A stretch of 64,000 bases of DNA, taken from NCBI GenBank assembly GCA_022826045.1, contig JAJDVQ010000092.1, positions 33,551 through 97,550 of the forward strand, given 5' to 3'. Each line of letters opens with the position of its first letter. Position 1 is the first letter of the stretch. Under the pieces are notes generated by a model. It was not told where the DNA came from and searched no databases. It was given only the letters and a program-made list of their open reading frames with translations. This DNA comes from Acidimicrobiia bacterium (GTDB lineage Bacteria; Actinomycetota; Acidimicrobiia; Acidimicrobiales; Poriferisodalaceae). Shown here piece by piece: positions 19,202 through 32,026 of the stretch. A program made the position numbers and the translations under genes.

Positions 19202-21712
19202 TCAGCGGCGGCCGCGACGCCGGCCTGAACCCCGTCCGGACTGCTCGAGCTCAGGGCCGAGGTCGCCGTAGACGTCCTTCGCGATCTGCTCGAAATGCTC
19301 GCCGAACGAGACGTCCTCACGGGCAGTGCCGCTCGGTGCCGACGCGGCGGCGCCATCGCCATCGCCGACGGCAGCAGATGCATCTGCACCATCGCCTGCT
19401 GGCACTGCGGCGGCCGTCGGCGTGCGCGACCGGCGTGTGCCGTCGCCGCTGCCGCCCCGGTCGCGACCACGCCGCGGCGGCCCGCCGTCGTCGGCCCCGT
19501 CGGCGTCGCCCTCGGAGCCGCCGACCTGGGTCGGATCGGCCGGCGAGAGACTGATCTTGCCGTTGGGGTCGATCTCCTCGACGATCACGCTCACCACATC
19601 ACCGAGCTCGAGCACCTCCTCGACCGAGTTCAGCCGCCGGCGGCCGCCCAGCTTGGAGATGTGCAGCAACCCGTCGGTGCCGGGCAGCACATTCACGAAC
19701 GCGCCGAACTTGGTGATGTTGACCACACGGCCCTCGTAGGTGGCGCCCACGTCGGGCGTCGGCGGATTGACGATCAGCCGGACCTGCCGCTCAGCCTCTT
19801 CCACCACCCCACGGTCGGTAGCGCCGATGCTGACCGTGCCCACAGTGCCATCATCATCCACGTTGATGTCGGCACCGGTCTCCTCCTGGATGGAGTTGAT
19901 GACCTTGCCCCGCGGTCCGATGACCTCAGCGATCTTGTCGATCGGGATCTCGAAGCTGGTGATCTTCGGCGCCGTGGGGCCCACGTCGGGCCTCGGCTCG
20001 GCTATCGCGGCTCGCATGACCTCGAGGATCTGCAGGCGAGCCTGCCGGGCCTGCTGCAGCGCCTGAGCCAGCACCTCGGCGGGAATGCCGTCGATCTTGG
20101 TGTCGAGCTGCAGCGCCGTGATCGCGTCCTCGGTGCCGGCAACCTTGAAGTCCATGTCGCCGAAGGCGTCTTCGGCGCCGAGGATGTCGGTGAGCGTCAC
20201 GTACTTGCCGTCGGCGTACACCAGGCCCATCGCCACACCGGCGACGTGGTCCACGATCGGCACGCCGGCATCCATCAGCGACAGCGACGATGCGCACACC
20301 GACCCCATCGAGGTGGAGCCGTTGGAGCTGAGCACGTCGGACACCAGCCGGATCGCGTACGGGAAGTCTTCCTTGGAGGGGATGACCGGGAAGATCGCTC
20401 GCTCGGCGAGTGCGCCGTGGCCGATCTCGCGCCGCTTGGGGCCACGCATGAAGCCGGCCTCGCCGGTGGAGAACGGCGGGAAGTTGTAGTGATGCATGAA
20501 CCTGCGCCGGTCCTGAGGGTTCAGCGTGTCGACGATCTGCTCCATCCGGGACATCGCCAAGGTGGTGACGTTCAGCACCTGGGTCTCGCCGCGCTGGAAC
20601 AGGCCCGACCCGTGAGCGGTGCGACCGAGGTAACCCGCAACCGACGAGAGCGGCCGGACCTCATCCGTGGCGCGTCCATCGATACGGAAGCCGTCGGCCA
20701 CGATGCGCTCGCGCACGATCTCCTTCGACAGCGACCTGACGGCCTCGCGGATCTGATCGGTGGCGCCGTCAAGATCGGCGAAGTCGGCGGCAACCTCGTC
20801 GACCACAGCGCTGCTGGTCTCAGACTGTGCCGCCTCGCGGTCAGCCTTGTCGGCGATGGCCATCACCTCACGCATGCGATCGGCGGCGACCTCGCGCACG
20901 CGGTCGAGCACCTCGTCGGAGTAGTCCTTGCTGGACGTGTACTCCATCACCGAGATCGGCCCGGATTGCTCCTCGACCAGCCGACGCAGCGATTTCTGCA
21001 TCTCGATGATGTCGTCGATCCACTGCTTGGAGGCTTCGAGACCGCTCGCGAGCACGTCCTCGGTGACCTTCGGCGCGCCCTCGGCGTAGTACTCGAAGGC
21101 CTTCTCGGTGCCGCCGGCCTCCACCATCATCACGGCGATGTCGCCGCTGTCGAGCTGGCGACCGGCCACCACCATCTCGAACGTGGCGGCCTCGGACTCC
21201 TCGTGGGTGGCGAAGGGGATCCACTCGCCGTCGGTGGACCAGGCGATCCGCACGCCGGCGATCGGGCAGTCGAACGGGATGCCGCTCAGCCACAGAGCCG
21301 CCGATGCCCCGTTCAGCGCCACCAAGTCGTACGGGTTGACGTGGTCGGCGCCGAGGATCGTGCCCACGATGTGGGTGTCGTGGCGGTAGTCGCTCGGGAA
21401 GTTCGGCCGCAGCGGGCGGTCGATCAGCCGGCACGTGAGGATCGCGTCGTCGGACGCACGCCCCTCTCGCCGGAAGAACGAGCCGGGAATCCGGCCCACT
21501 GCGTACATGCGCTCCTCGATGTCGACGGTGAGCGGGAAGAACGATGCGCCGTCGCGTGGACGGCTCGACGCTGTTGCGGTGACGAGCACCTGCGTGTCGC
21601 CGATGCGGGACGTGACCGCCCCGTTTGCGAGCCCGGCAAGCACGCCGGTCTCGAAGGTGATGGTCTTGTCGGTGCCCGCGATGGGACCGGTGACCGAAAT
21701 GGCTTCAGCCAT
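19202..21712 (-). CDS. pnp: polyribonucleotide nucleotidyltransferase (PNPase)
   Basis: 836 residues. Two RNase PH domains (first with GAVTSRIGDTQVLVTATAS; second with VLSSNGSTSMGSVCASSLSL), KH (ITSFEIPIDKIAEVIGPRGK) and S1 (GATYEGRVVNITKFGAFVNV) are in the usual order. It degrades RNA from the 3' end with phosphate. After S1 there is an unusual tail of about 120 residues, rich in Gly, Asp, Arg and Ala and ending in a basic RGSGRRRGRR; it looks disordered and may bind RNA or partners. It follows rpsO by 32 bp, the conserved rpsO-pnp pair. Confidence 0.97.
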   Translation of the reverse strand: MAEAISVTGPIAGTDKTITFETGVLAGLANGAVTSRIGDTQVLVTATASSRPRDGASFFPLTVDIEERMYAVGRIPGSFFRREGRASDDAILTCRLIDRPLRPNFPSDYRHDTHIVGTILGADHVNPYDLVALNGASAALWLSGIPFDCPIAGVRIAWSTDGEWIPFATHEESEAATFEMVVAGRQLDSGDIAVMMVEAGGTEKAFEYYAEGAPKVTEDVLASGLEASKQWIDDIIEMQKSLRRLVEEQSGPISVMEYTSSKDYSDEVLDRVREVAADRMREVMAIADKADREAAQSETSSAVVDEVAADFADLDGATDQIREAVRSLSKEIVRERIVADGFRIDGRATDEVRPLSSVAGYLGRTAHGSGLFQRGETQVLNVTTLAMSRMEQIVDTLNPQDRRRFMHHYNFPPFSTGEAGFMRGPKRREIGHGALAERAIFPVIPSKEDFPYAIRLVSDVLSSNGSTSMGSVCASSLSLMDAGVPIVDHVAGVAMGLVYADGKYVTLTDILGAEDAFGDMDFKVAGTEDAITALQLDTKIDGIPAEVLAQALQQARQARLQILEVMRAAIAEPRPDVGPTAPKITSFEIPIDKIAEVIGPRGKVINSIQEETGADINVDDDGTVGTVSIGATDRGVVEEAERQVRLIVNPPTPDVGATYEGRVVNITKFGAFVNVLPGTDGLLHISKLGGRRRLNSVEEVLELGDVVSVIVEEIDPNGKISLSPADPTQVGGSEGDADGADDGGPPRRGRDRGGSGDGTRRSRTPTAAAVPAGDGADASAAVGDGDGAAASAPSGTAREDVSFGEHFEQIAKDVYGDLGPELEQSGRGSGRRRGRR

Positions 21713-21744
21713 GTCTGCTCCTGTTGTGGGGTGGGGATCGGTGG

Positions 21745-22017
21745 TCAGCGCCGGAGGCCGAGCTTTGCGATCAAAGCCCGGTACCGCTCGACGTCGTTGG
21801 CGTTCAGGTAGTCGAGCAACCTGCGCCGACGTCCGACGAGCTTCAGCAGCCCTCGGCGGCTGTGGTGATCCTTGTGGTGGGTCTGGAGGTGTTCGGTGAG
21901 GTGCTCGATGCGTGCGCTCAACTGCGCCACCTGCACCTCTGGCGATCCGGTATCGGCCGGGTGATGACGGTGTCCATCGATCAGCGTGGCCGCTGGACTT
22001 GATCTCTTGGCACTCAT
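21745..22017 (-). CDS. rpsO: ribosomal protein uS15
   Basis: 90 residues. The typical S15 core [20 protein letters not shown] is followed by [20 protein letters not shown] and [20 protein letters not shown]. It binds the central domain of 16S rRNA early in 30S assembly. Immediately upstream of pnp. No obvious structured leader was detected in the 123 bp to ribF. Confidence 0.97.
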   Translation of the reverse strand: MSAKRSSPAATLIDGHRHHPADTGSPEVQVAQLSARIEHLTEHLQTHHKDHHSRRGLLKLVGRRRRLLDYLNANDVERYRALIAKLGLRR

Positions 22018-22140
22018 GCCTTTGCTGTATTCCCTCTGTGTTGCCGCCGCAGAGCCGGTGGGAGGCCTGCTGCGACGAACCGGCCGGACAACCCGGCCGT
22101 GATCTTCTGTCTCTTGTCAGCCGTGCAGGCTACCAGCGAG

Positions 22141-23085
22141 TCAGGTATGCAGGCACTTCGCGGCGTCTTCGATGTCGCGGCGAAGCTGGGCCTTCAGCTC
22201 GTCGATGCCGCCAAAGCGCCGCTCGGGCCGCAGCCTGCGCACAAAGCGGAGCTTGGCCGTCTCGTCGTAGAGATCGCCTCGAAACCCGATCAGGTGCGCC
22301 TCGATCAGCGAGCGCTCGGCGAACTCGTAGAAGGTGGGGCGACGGCCGATGTTGACCGCGGCGGGATACTGCGCACCGTCGGGGCGTGCGTACCAGGCCG
22401 CGTAGACGCCATCGGCGGGGATCTGCAGATCTGGCGTGGTGGGCAGGTTGGCGGTCGGCACCCCGATCTGCCGACCGCGCCGGTCGCCGACCGTCACGGT
22501 CCCGCGCACCTCGAACGGGCGCCCCAGCAACCGGTGCGCCCGCTCCACATCACCCGCCGCAAGCGCTTCGCGGATCGACGTGGACGAAATGACATCGCCG
22601 TCGCCGGTCATCTGCTTCACGAGCGGCAGGCCGACCACCTCGTAGCCGTAGCTGGCGCCCACCTGGCGCAGCGTCTCGATGTTGCCGCGCCGTCCCCTGC
22701 CGAAGTGGAAATCGGCGCCGACCACCACGGCTCGGGCAGACAGGCAGTTGACCAGGATCCCGTGCGCGAACTCCTCAGCGGGCACCGCAGCTTGGGCTTC
22801 GTCGAAGGTGACGACCAGCGTGTAGTCCACACCAGTCTCGGCGAGCAGCTCGAGCTTGTGGTCGAGATCGCACAGCAGCTTGGGCGCCGATTCGGGCCGG
22901 ACCACCGTCGCCGGGTGCCGGTCGAAGGTCACGACCGCGGTCGAGCATCCACGCTCGGCGGCCAGGCGGTGCATCTCGGAGACCACCGTGCGGTGCCCCC
23001 GGTGGACGCCATCGTACTCGCCGACGGTCACCACGCTGCCGTGGTCGAGCACCGGACACCAGTCCAAGTCGCGGACGACCTCCAT
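22141..23085 (-). CDS. ribF: bifunctional riboflavin kinase / FAD synthetase
   Basis: 314 residues. The N-terminal FAD-synthetase nucleotidyltransferase motif is VTVGEYDGVHRGHRTVV and its later signature is ISSTSIREALAAGDVERAH. The C-terminal riboflavin kinase domain starts LGRPFEVRGTVTVGDRRGRQ and contains IGVPTANLP. It converts riboflavin to FMN and then FAD. The truB-ribF-rpsO order is conserved in many bacteria. The FAD subunit encoded near 5.6 kb is one potential cofactor user. Confidence 0.95.
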   Translation of the reverse strand: MEVVRDLDWCPVLDHGSVVTVGEYDGVHRGHRTVVSEMHRLAAERGCSTAVVTFDRHPATVVRPESAPKLLCDLDHKLELLAETGVDYTLVVTFDEAQAAVPAEEFAHGILVNCLSARAVVVGADFHFGRGRRGNIETLRQVGASYGYEVVGLPLVKQMTGDGDVISSTSIREALAAGDVERAHRLLGRPFEVRGTVTVGDRRGRQIGVPTANLPTTPDLQIPADGVYAAWYARPDGAQYPAAVNIGRRPTFYEFAERSLIEAHLIGFRGDLYDETAKLRFVRRLRPERRFGGIDELKAQLRRDIEDAAKCLHT

Positions 23086-23148
23086 GAGCCCAACGCTACT
23101 GTCGCCGGGCCGCGCTGACGTTGCCGGACCGGGGGCCGGCAGGCCGGC

Positions 23149-24012
23149 TCAGGACGGCAGCACGGTGGCGCGCAGACGGTTGCCAGCTCGCTCGTGGACC
23201 CCGATGAGCGCTCCGTCGGGGTCAACGAGCGCCCACGGCCCCGCACCGTCGTAGCGATCTGCGTCGAGGTGGGCGCCGCTGCGGGCCCGACCCGCTTCGT
23301 CGGGGCTCAGGCGAATCTGGCCGAGATCCCGCACGAGCTCTGCGGGCTCGTGCAGCGCGGCGTCGGCGACCGGTGCCGCCTCGGACTCCGTGAAGGCGCC
23401 GCTGCGCGTCCGCCGCAACGACCGCACATGCGCGCCGCCGCCGAGTGCAGCGCCCAAGTCGGCACCGAGCGACCTCACATAAGTACCCGCAGCACACTCG
23501 ACATGGGCCCGGTAGACCAGCGGATCGTCGGTGGGGCGAGTGTCGAAGCGGTAGACCTTGACCTCGCGTGGCTCGCGCGCCGCCGTCTGGCCCGCGCGGG
23601 CGATCTCGTGCAACCGGCGCCCGGCGACACGCACGGCAGACACCATCGGCGGCAGCTGCGAGATCGTGCCGACGAAGTCCGCTGCCGCGTCGGCGACCTC
23701 GGCGGGGTCGAGGCGCATGTCATGGGTCGCAACGGTCTCGCCGGCCGCATCCAGCGTGGCGGTCGTGACGCCGAAGACGATGTCGCACTCGTAGGTCTTG
23801 CGGCCTGCGGTGGCGAAGCGCAGCAGGCGGGTGGCATTGCCGATGCCGATCACGAGCACACCGGCAGCCGAGGGATCGAGCGTGCCGGCGTGCCCGATGC
23901 GGCGCTCGCCGAAGCGGCGGCGGGCCATGGCGACCACGTCGTGGGACGTAGGTCCCGCCGGCTTGTCGACGATGAGCGCGCCATGGACGGTCGGGGGGCG
24001 GCGTCGCGCCAT
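23149..24012 (-). CDS. truB: tRNA pseudouridine-55 synthase
   Basis: 287 residues. LIVDKPAGPTSHDVVAMARR at the N-terminus, the catalytic-Asp motif GHAGTLDPSAAGVLVIGIGN, and the block CAAGTYVRSLGADLGAALGG identify TruB, which modifies U55 of the T-loop. Its ATG shares one base with the rbfA stop (TGATG at 24012), so the two are translationally coupled. Confidence 0.96.
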   Translation of the reverse strand: MARRRPPTVHGALIVDKPAGPTSHDVVAMARRRFGERRIGHAGTLDPSAAGVLVIGIGNATRLLRFATAGRKTYECDIVFGVTTATLDAAGETVATHDMRLDPAEVADAAADFVGTISQLPPMVSAVRVAGRRLHEIARAGQTAAREPREVKVYRFDTRPTDDPLVYRAHVECAAGTYVRSLGADLGAALGGGAHVRSLRRTRSGAFTESEAAPVADAALHEPAELVRDLGQIRLSPDEAGRARSGAHLDADRYDGAGPWALVDPDGALIGVHERAGNRLRATVLPS

Positions 24013-24413
24013 CAGCGCTCGTCGTGCTCGTCCCGCTCGGCGGCGATGCCTGCCAGCAGGTCGTCGATGCGTTCGGCCTCGACCGCCGAATAGTCGCGCC
24101 GAAAACGCAGCGCCGGCGTCCGCCGCAAGCTCGTCCGGGCACCGAGGGCTCGCTGCAGCCGGTGGTGGTGCTCGTCGAATGCCGCCGCTGCCGCATCGTC
24201 GTCATCGGGGTCGCGCACGTCGTAGTGGACGACGGCCAAGGTCAGCTCGCGGTCCACATCCACGCCGGTGATGACGACACCCTCGAACGCTTCGTCGAGC
24301 CGTTCCATCTCCGACGCCACGACGCTGCGCACCAGCGTCCCGACGCGATCTGTGCGCTCGTACCGGTGCGCAGTCGGCATCGAGCGCCTCCGGCTGCGGG
24401 GGCGACGAGCCAT
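24012..24413 (-). CDS. rbfA: ribosome-binding factor A
   Basis: 133 residues with the KH-like RbfA fold: YERTDRVGTLVRSVVASEME at the N-terminus, then VDVDRELTLAVVHYDV, and LRRTPALRFRRDYSAVEAER. It helps maturation of the 16S 5' end and cold adaptation. It has an extra basic N-terminal leader (ARRPRSRRRS) compared with short homologues, so the true start may be the internal ATG ten codons later. It sits 5 bp after infB. Confidence 0.92.
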   Translation of the reverse strand: MARRPRSRRRSMPTAHRYERTDRVGTLVRSVVASEMERLDEAFEGVVITGVDVDRELTLAVVHYDVRDPDDDDAAAAAFDEHHHRLQRALGARTSLRRTPALRFRRDYSAVEAERIDDLLAGIAAERDEHDER

Positions 24414-24418
24414 GTCTC

Positions 24419-27250
<2,832 letters not shown>

Positions 27251-27337
27251 GCGGTCGGTCTTTCTGTCGAGTTCTGGTGCGTCGCCCGACGGGGCTGACG
27301 GAATGTAGCGGGGACGCGACGAAGAGGGCTATCGGCC

Positions 27338-28633
27338 TCAGGACGTCGCCGGGTCCGATCGAAGGGTACTGGGGTCGGTGAGAGCCTCTGCAGGGATTTC
27401 CGGGGCGGTTGCCTCTTCGGGGGCGGTGACGGGCGCACCTTCGGCGGCAGTGTCGGATGCCGTCTGGAGAGCGACGGAGGGAGCACCGTTGGGAGCGCCG
27501 TCGGCGGAGGAGTCGACCTCGGCCTGCTCAGTGACCGCTTCAGACCACTGCCCTGCGGTAATGGCCTCGCTGCCGTCGGCCGGAACCCACGTCTGCTCGC
27601 CTGTCTCGGGGTCAGTCACCCACTCGCCCTCGGCCCAGTCCTCGCCGCCATAGCCGGCCTCCTCCTCGGCGATCTGTGTCTCGCTCTTGATGTCGATACG
27701 CCAGCCGGTGAGCCGCGCGGCCAATCGGGCATTCTGGCCTTCACGGCCGATCGCCAGTGACAGCTGGTGATCGGGCACGATCACCTCGGCAACTCCCCGC
27801 TCGGAGTGAAAGCGAACCTCACGCACCCTCGCCGGGGACAGGGCCTTGGCCACAAAATCGTGCAAGTCGTCGGAGAACGGGACGATGTCGATCTTCTCGC
27901 CGCGCAGTTCATTCACCACCTGGCGAACGCGGCTGCCGCGGGCTCCCACGCACGCACCGACCGGATCGATATTGGGGTCGTTCGACCACACGGCGATCTT
28001 GGTTCGATGCCCGGGCTCGCGGGCGCACGCCTTCATCTCCACGACGCCGTCGGAGATCTCGGGGACCTCCAGCTTGAACAGCTCGCGGATCAGACCGGGG
28101 TGCGTGCGCGATACGACGATCTGGGGGCCCTTGGCGGTCTTGCGGACCTCGACGATGTACGCCTTGAGGCGGCTGTTCGGCTCAGGCCGCTCATAGGGGA
28201 CCTGCTCGGACTGAGGCAGCAGCGCCTCGACGCGGCCCAGATCCAGCAGGGTGTAGCGCGCATCGTTCTGCTGGATGATGCCGGTGACGATGTCGCCCTC
28301 GCGCCCGGCGTACTCGTCGTACTTCATGTCGCGCTCGACTTCGCGAATGCGCTGGTTGAGCACTTGGCGCACGGTCTGGGCGACGATGCGACCCAGATCG
28401 TGCGGCGTGTCGTCCCATTCGCGCACCACATTGCCGAGCTCGTCGACTTCCTGCGCGTACACAGTGATGTTGAACGACTCGTCGATGATGACGTAGGCCT
28501 GCTCGGCGGAACCCTCGCGGCGCTTGTAGGCCGATTCGAGGCCGTTTGCGACTGCTTCGAGAAGCACTTCGGTGGTCATGCCCTTCTCGGCGGCGAGTGC
28601 CTGGAGCGCTTCCATGATCTCCGGGCTGTTCAT
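27338..28633 (-). CDS. nusA: transcription termination/antitermination factor NusA
   Basis: About 431 residues. NusA-N ([20 protein letters not shown]) is followed by the S1 domain ([20 protein letters not shown]) and two KH domains ([20 protein letters not shown], and [20 protein letters not shown]). A low-complexity acidic/Ala/Thr tail of about 90 residues ends the protein; E. coli-type AR repeats are absent. It binds RNA polymerase and nut-like RNA. ATG 28633 overlaps the rimP stop in an ATGA. Confidence 0.96.
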   Translation of the reverse strand: MNSPEIMEALQALAAEKGMTTEVLLEAVANGLESAYKRREGSAEQAYVIIDESFNITVYAQEVDELGNVVREWDDTPHDLGRIVAQTVRQVLNQRIREVERDMKYDEYAGREGDIVTGIIQQNDARYTLLDLGRVEALLPQSEQVPYERPEPNSRLKAYIVEVRKTAKGPQIVVSRTHPGLIRELFKLEVPEISDGVVEMKACAREPGHRTKIAVWSNDPNIDPVGACVGARGSRVRQVVNELRGEKIDIVPFSDDLHDFVAKALSPARVREVRFHSERGVAEVIVPDHQLSLAIGREGQNARLAARLTGWRIDIKSETQIAEEEAGYGGEDWAEGEWVTDPETGEQTWVPADGSEAITAGQWSEAVTEQAEVDSSADGAPNGAPSVALQTASDTAAEGAPVTAPEEATAPEIPAEALTDPSTLRSDPATS

Positions 28634-29364
28634 CGTCGCTGCCTTTCTGTGGGTGTGCTGCCGGACTTGCTGTGGCTGTTGGCGCCGGGCACGGGTTTGG
28701 ACGGCCGCCGCGCACCCCACTCAAAGGTGGTGCGCGCCTTGGAAATGTCGTTGTAGGGCACCGTCATCGGCTGGCCGATGGGCCCGGGCTGGGCCCGATG
28801 GGCCCCTTCGGCACTGCCGGACTGCGCGTCTTCGGCGCCGACAGACAGCTCTTCGACCTGCACGCAGACCCCGCTGGCATCGGCGCCGGTGATCTCGCCG
28901 ACGATGCGTCGCCGGGGCGATCCGCTCGTGCGGATCACGACCCGCTCGCCGACGGCACCCGCAAAGTGCTCCGGGCGCAGCAGCTTGCGCTCGAGCCCGG
29001 GGCTGGAGACTTCGAGCACGTACCGGCCCTCGATCATGTCTGCGGCATCCAGCTCTGCTGACAGCCGACGGCTGAGCCGACCGAGCTCCTCGACGCCGAC
29101 CGCTCCCCCGGCGGCTGCCGAAGCCAGCACCACGAGCGTCCCGCCCCGCCATTGCACGTCGTACAGAGCGCAACCGGCCTCGTCTGCGACGGGACCTGCG
29201 AGCTCGGCGATGACCGATGGGTGCACACCGTGCTGGGCACTTTTCAGGGCGGTGTTGGGGGCGCGCGAGCTGTCACACTCGGCCTCGCGCTGCGAAGCAG
29301 TTCCGCAGCCGACGCCGGGCTTCGCAGTCTTGGGGGCGCGCGAGGCCGCAGCAGTGTCCGTCAT
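28630..29364 (-). CDS. rimP: ribosome maturation factor RimP
   Basis: About 244 residues, longer than the usual 150-170 because of N- and C-terminal extensions. The core has VADEAGCALYDVQWRGGTLV, the conserved LEVSSPGLERKLLRPEHF block and an SH3-like C-terminal domain (VGEITGADASGVCVQVEEL). It is needed for 30S assembly. The start at ATG 29364 follows an AGGGAGG-type purine run. First gene of the rimP-nusA-infB-rbfA-truB-ribF-rpsO-pnp run; the 174-bp gap to ispG probably holds its promoter. Confidence 0.92.
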   Translation of the reverse strand: MTDTAAASRAPKTAKPGVGCGTASQREAECDSSRAPNTALKSAQHGVHPSVIAELAGPVADEAGCALYDVQWRGGTLVVLASAAAGGAVGVEELGRLSRRLSAELDAADMIEGRYVLEVSSPGLERKLLRPEHFAGAVGERVVIRTSGSPRRRIVGEITGADASGVCVQVEELSVGAEDAQSGSAEGAHRAQPGPIGQPMTVPYNDISKARTTFEWGARRPSKPVPGANSHSKSGSTPTERQRR

Positions 29365-29538
29365 CGCAACCTCCCTGCTCGTGTCGCCTCGGCCGACATG
29401 GGTACTGTGCCTGCGGAATGAGCGCTTGCAGCCGAAGCGCATGCGCAGAGCCCATGACCAGCCGAAACTGTCCTGAACGCTCCACGCTACCAGTGAGTTC
29501 GGAGGCTCAGATACCGCCTTCGACCGGCGGCGCGAGGG

Positions 29539-30750
29539 CTACCGGCGCCGGATGAGGGCGACTCGTTCGGCTGCGTGGTTGACGTCGTCGCCCTGGGCGC
29601 TGATCAGCGCCGCACGGTCGGCTTCAGCCGCGTCGGCCGCACCCTTCTCAGCCCGCGCGAGCGCCGCATCGGCCCCGTCGGCCGCCACGACCTTGGCCCA
29701 ACCCACGAGCGCGTCAACCATGCCGCTCTCAGGAACCACCGCGACCACCTGTCCCTTGACGAACAGGTGCCCGCGCGCGCGTCCCGCCGCGATGCCCAAG
29801 TCGGCGCTGCGAGCCTCGCCTGGCCCGTTCACCACGCATCCCATCACCGCGACCTGCACTGGCAGGTCGAGATCGGCGAATGCCTCTTGGGCCTCGTGCG
29901 CGACGGCAATCACATCGACCTCGGCCCGGCCGCAGGAGGGACAGGCGACGAGATCGGTGCCGCTTCGCTCCCGCAGCCCCAAGGCCTCCAGCAACTGCCG
30001 GCCCGCCGCTGCCTCTTCGACCGGGTCGGCTGTCAGGCTGTAGCGGATGGTGTCCCCGATGCCCTCGTTCAGCAGGGTCGCGATGCCCGCTGTGGCCTTG
30101 ACCAGGCCGGCGGGCGGGGGTCCCGCCTCGGTGACGCCGAGATGCAAGGGGAAATCGACTTCGTCGGCGAGCATCCGATAGGACTCCACCATCAACGTCA
30201 CATCGCTCGCCTTCACCGAGATCTTGACGTCGCTGAAGCCCACCTCGGAGAAGTAGCCGAGTTCGCGTTTGGCGGACTCCACCAGCGCTGCGGGGGTCAT
30301 GCCGAATCGGGCTTCGATATCGGGGTCGAGCGAGCCGCCGTTGACGCCGATGCGGATCGGCACGCCGCGATCGCCCGCTTCGGTGGCTACAGCACGTATC
30401 TGGTCCGGCTTGCGGATGTTGCCGGGGTTCAGCCGCAGGCAGGCGACCCCGGCATCGAGTGCAGCCAGCGCGAGCCGGTACTGGAAGTGAATGTCGGCAA
30501 CCAGCGGAACCGGCGACCGGGGCACGATCTGTGCCAGTGCCTCGACGGCGGCGACGTCGTTGGCGGTGCAGCGGACGACGTCGGCTCCCGCACCGGCCAG
30601 CGCGTAGATCTGAGCAAGGGTGCCCTCGACGTCTGCGGTCTTGGTGGTGGTCATCGACTGCACCGAGATGGGCGCACCGCCCCCGACGGGGACACCGCCG
30701 ACATGCACCTGCCGGGTGCGGCGTCGTTCGTAGCTGCGAGGCAGGCTCAT
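29539..30750 (-). CDS. ispG: 4-hydroxy-3-methylbut-2-enyl diphosphate synthase
   Basis: 403 residues, bacterial-type GcpE/IspG of the non-mevalonate isoprenoid pathway. The TIM-barrel start is PISVQSMTTTKTADVEGTLA. The [4Fe-4S] ligands are seen in ACPSCGRAEVD and MGCVVNGPGEA. LHLGVTEAGPP is the usual third block. It reduces MEcPP to HMBPP using an external electron donor. It stands with dxr and rseP in the typical dxr-rseP-ispG cluster. Confidence 0.96.
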   Translation of the reverse strand: MSLPRSYERRRTRQVHVGGVPVGGGAPISVQSMTTTKTADVEGTLAQIYALAGAGADVVRCTANDVAAVEALAQIVPRSPVPLVADIHFQYRLALAALDAGVACLRLNPGNIRKPDQIRAVATEAGDRGVPIRIGVNGGSLDPDIEARFGMTPAALVESAKRELGYFSEVGFSDVKISVKASDVTLMVESYRMLADEVDFPLHLGVTEAGPPPAGLVKATAGIATLLNEGIGDTIRYSLTADPVEEAAAGRQLLEALGLRERSGTDLVACPSCGRAEVDVIAVAHEAQEAFADLDLPVQVAVMGCVVNGPGEARSADLGIAAGRARGHLFVKGQVVAVVPESGMVDALVGWAKVVAADGADAALARAEKGAADAAEADRAALISAQGDDVNHAAERVALIRRR

Positions 30751-30763
30751 GGCGGGGATGGCA

Positions 30764-32026
30764 TCACAGGTTGATCGGGTTGGCGATATCGAGATACAGC
30801 AGGCCGACCCCCAAGAACGTGAGCAGCGCCATCACGGCAATCGCGAGGGGTGCCAGTGCCCGTGGGTCGATCATGTAACGGGCACGCCCGCCGCGCTCGC
30901 GCCAGCGCTCGTAGGTGGCGACTGCTGCATGACCGCCGTCGAACGGCGGCAACGGGATCATGTTGAAGACCCCCACGAAGACATTGACCAACGCGAACAA
31001 CGCGAAACGCTCCGACCACCCCCACGATGCGTCGGAGCCCACCTGCACGATGCCGAAGACCGACAGCGGGCGAGTGCTCAGATCCTCGTTTGCCGACGGG
31101 TCGCCCGGCGGGGACAGGATGCGATCCACGACGTCGTCGAAGTTCGAGATCAGCACCCAGATGCTGGTGACCGAATTGGCAATCGACGTGCCGAGGTCGG
31201 CAAACGACCGGCCGATCGCAGCAGGCAGCGGGACGGTCTCGTACAGGATCGCCGCCTCGGCACGCACGCCCAGCAGGCCCGATCCCGTCTCAGGGTTTGT
31301 CGCCAACGTGGTCTCGGCGCTTCGGTTGACGCCGCCGCGCTCGATCTCGAGCAGCACCTGTTCACCGGGCCGGGACTGGATCTGGGACACGAAGTCGTTC
31401 CAATCCTCGGTGGCAACGCCATTGACCGCCACGACGCGATCTCCCACCTCGACGCCAGCCGCGCTTGCGGGCAGGACGATGCCGTCTCGCGTGCTCATGA
31501 CCTCGGCGACCTGCCAGCGATTCGAGCCGTAGTCGGGCGCGCCGAGGACCGAATGCAGCAGCCCGAATGCGACCAGCGCCATGCACAGGTGCATGAGCGA
31601 TCCCGCACACACCACCAGCAGCCGGCGCGGATAGCTCTGCGCGCGGAACGAGCGACGCTCGTCGGTGGGGTCGACCGTGTCGGCGCGCGACATGCCGATG
31701 ATGCGCACGTAGGCACCCAGCGGCAAGACCCGCAAGCCGTAGGTGGTCTCGCCTCGCCGCATGCTCCACAGCCGCGGGCCGAAGCCCAGGAAGAAATCCG
31801 TGACCTTCATGCCGACCACGCGGGCGGTGACGTAGTGGCCCAGCTCGTGCATCAGCAGCACACCGGCGAGGACTGCTGCCGCACCGACAGCCAGCGGCCA
31901 CTGCCAAGCCAGGCAAACGAGCACTACGAGGGCCGCGATCCACCCGAGCCCGCGCACCGCAGGACTCTGCGCAGTGGAGTGCTGGGCCGCCTCGGATCCG
32001 AACTCGTCGGTCGAGTGGCCCTTCAT
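30764..32026 (-). CDS. rseP: site-2 metalloprotease RseP/RasP-like
   Basis: A 420-residue zinc intramembrane protease. The HELGH motif (LLMHELGHYVTARVVGMKV) sits in the first transmembrane region. One PDZ domain follows (VGDRVVAVNGVATEDW). The C-terminal NxxPxxxxDG motif is FNMIPLPPFDGGHA, between further membrane helices. It should carry out regulated intramembrane proteolysis, for example of anti-sigma factors or remnant signal peptides. Its ATG overlaps the dxr stop by 4 bp. Confidence 0.94.
   Translation of the reverse strand: MKGHSTDEFGSEAAQHSTAQSPAVRGLGWIAALVVLVCLAWQWPLAVGAAAVLAGVLLMHELGHYVTARVVGMKVTDFFLGFGPRLWSMRRGETTYGLRVLPLGAYVRIIGMSRADTVDPTDERRSFRAQSYPRRLLVVCAGSLMHLCMALVAFGLLHSVLGAPDYGSNRWQVAEVMSTRDGIVLPASAAGVEVGDRVVAVNGVATEDWNDFVSQIQSRPGEQVLLEIERGGVNRSAETTLATNPETGSGLLGVRAEAAILYETVPLPAAIGRSFADLGTSIANSVTSIWVLISNFDDVVDRILSPPGDPSANEDLSTRPLSVFGIVQVGSDASWGWSERFALFALVNVFVGVFNMIPLPPFDGGHAAVATYERWRERGGRARYMIDPRALAPLAIAVMALLTFLGVGLLYLDIANPINL

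Noticed and set aside
19295-21811. Very long plus-strand open frame (838 codons) opposite pnp
   Set aside because: It is the antisense shadow of a conserved GC-rich gene; no family-like motifs, and pnp on the other strand is complete.
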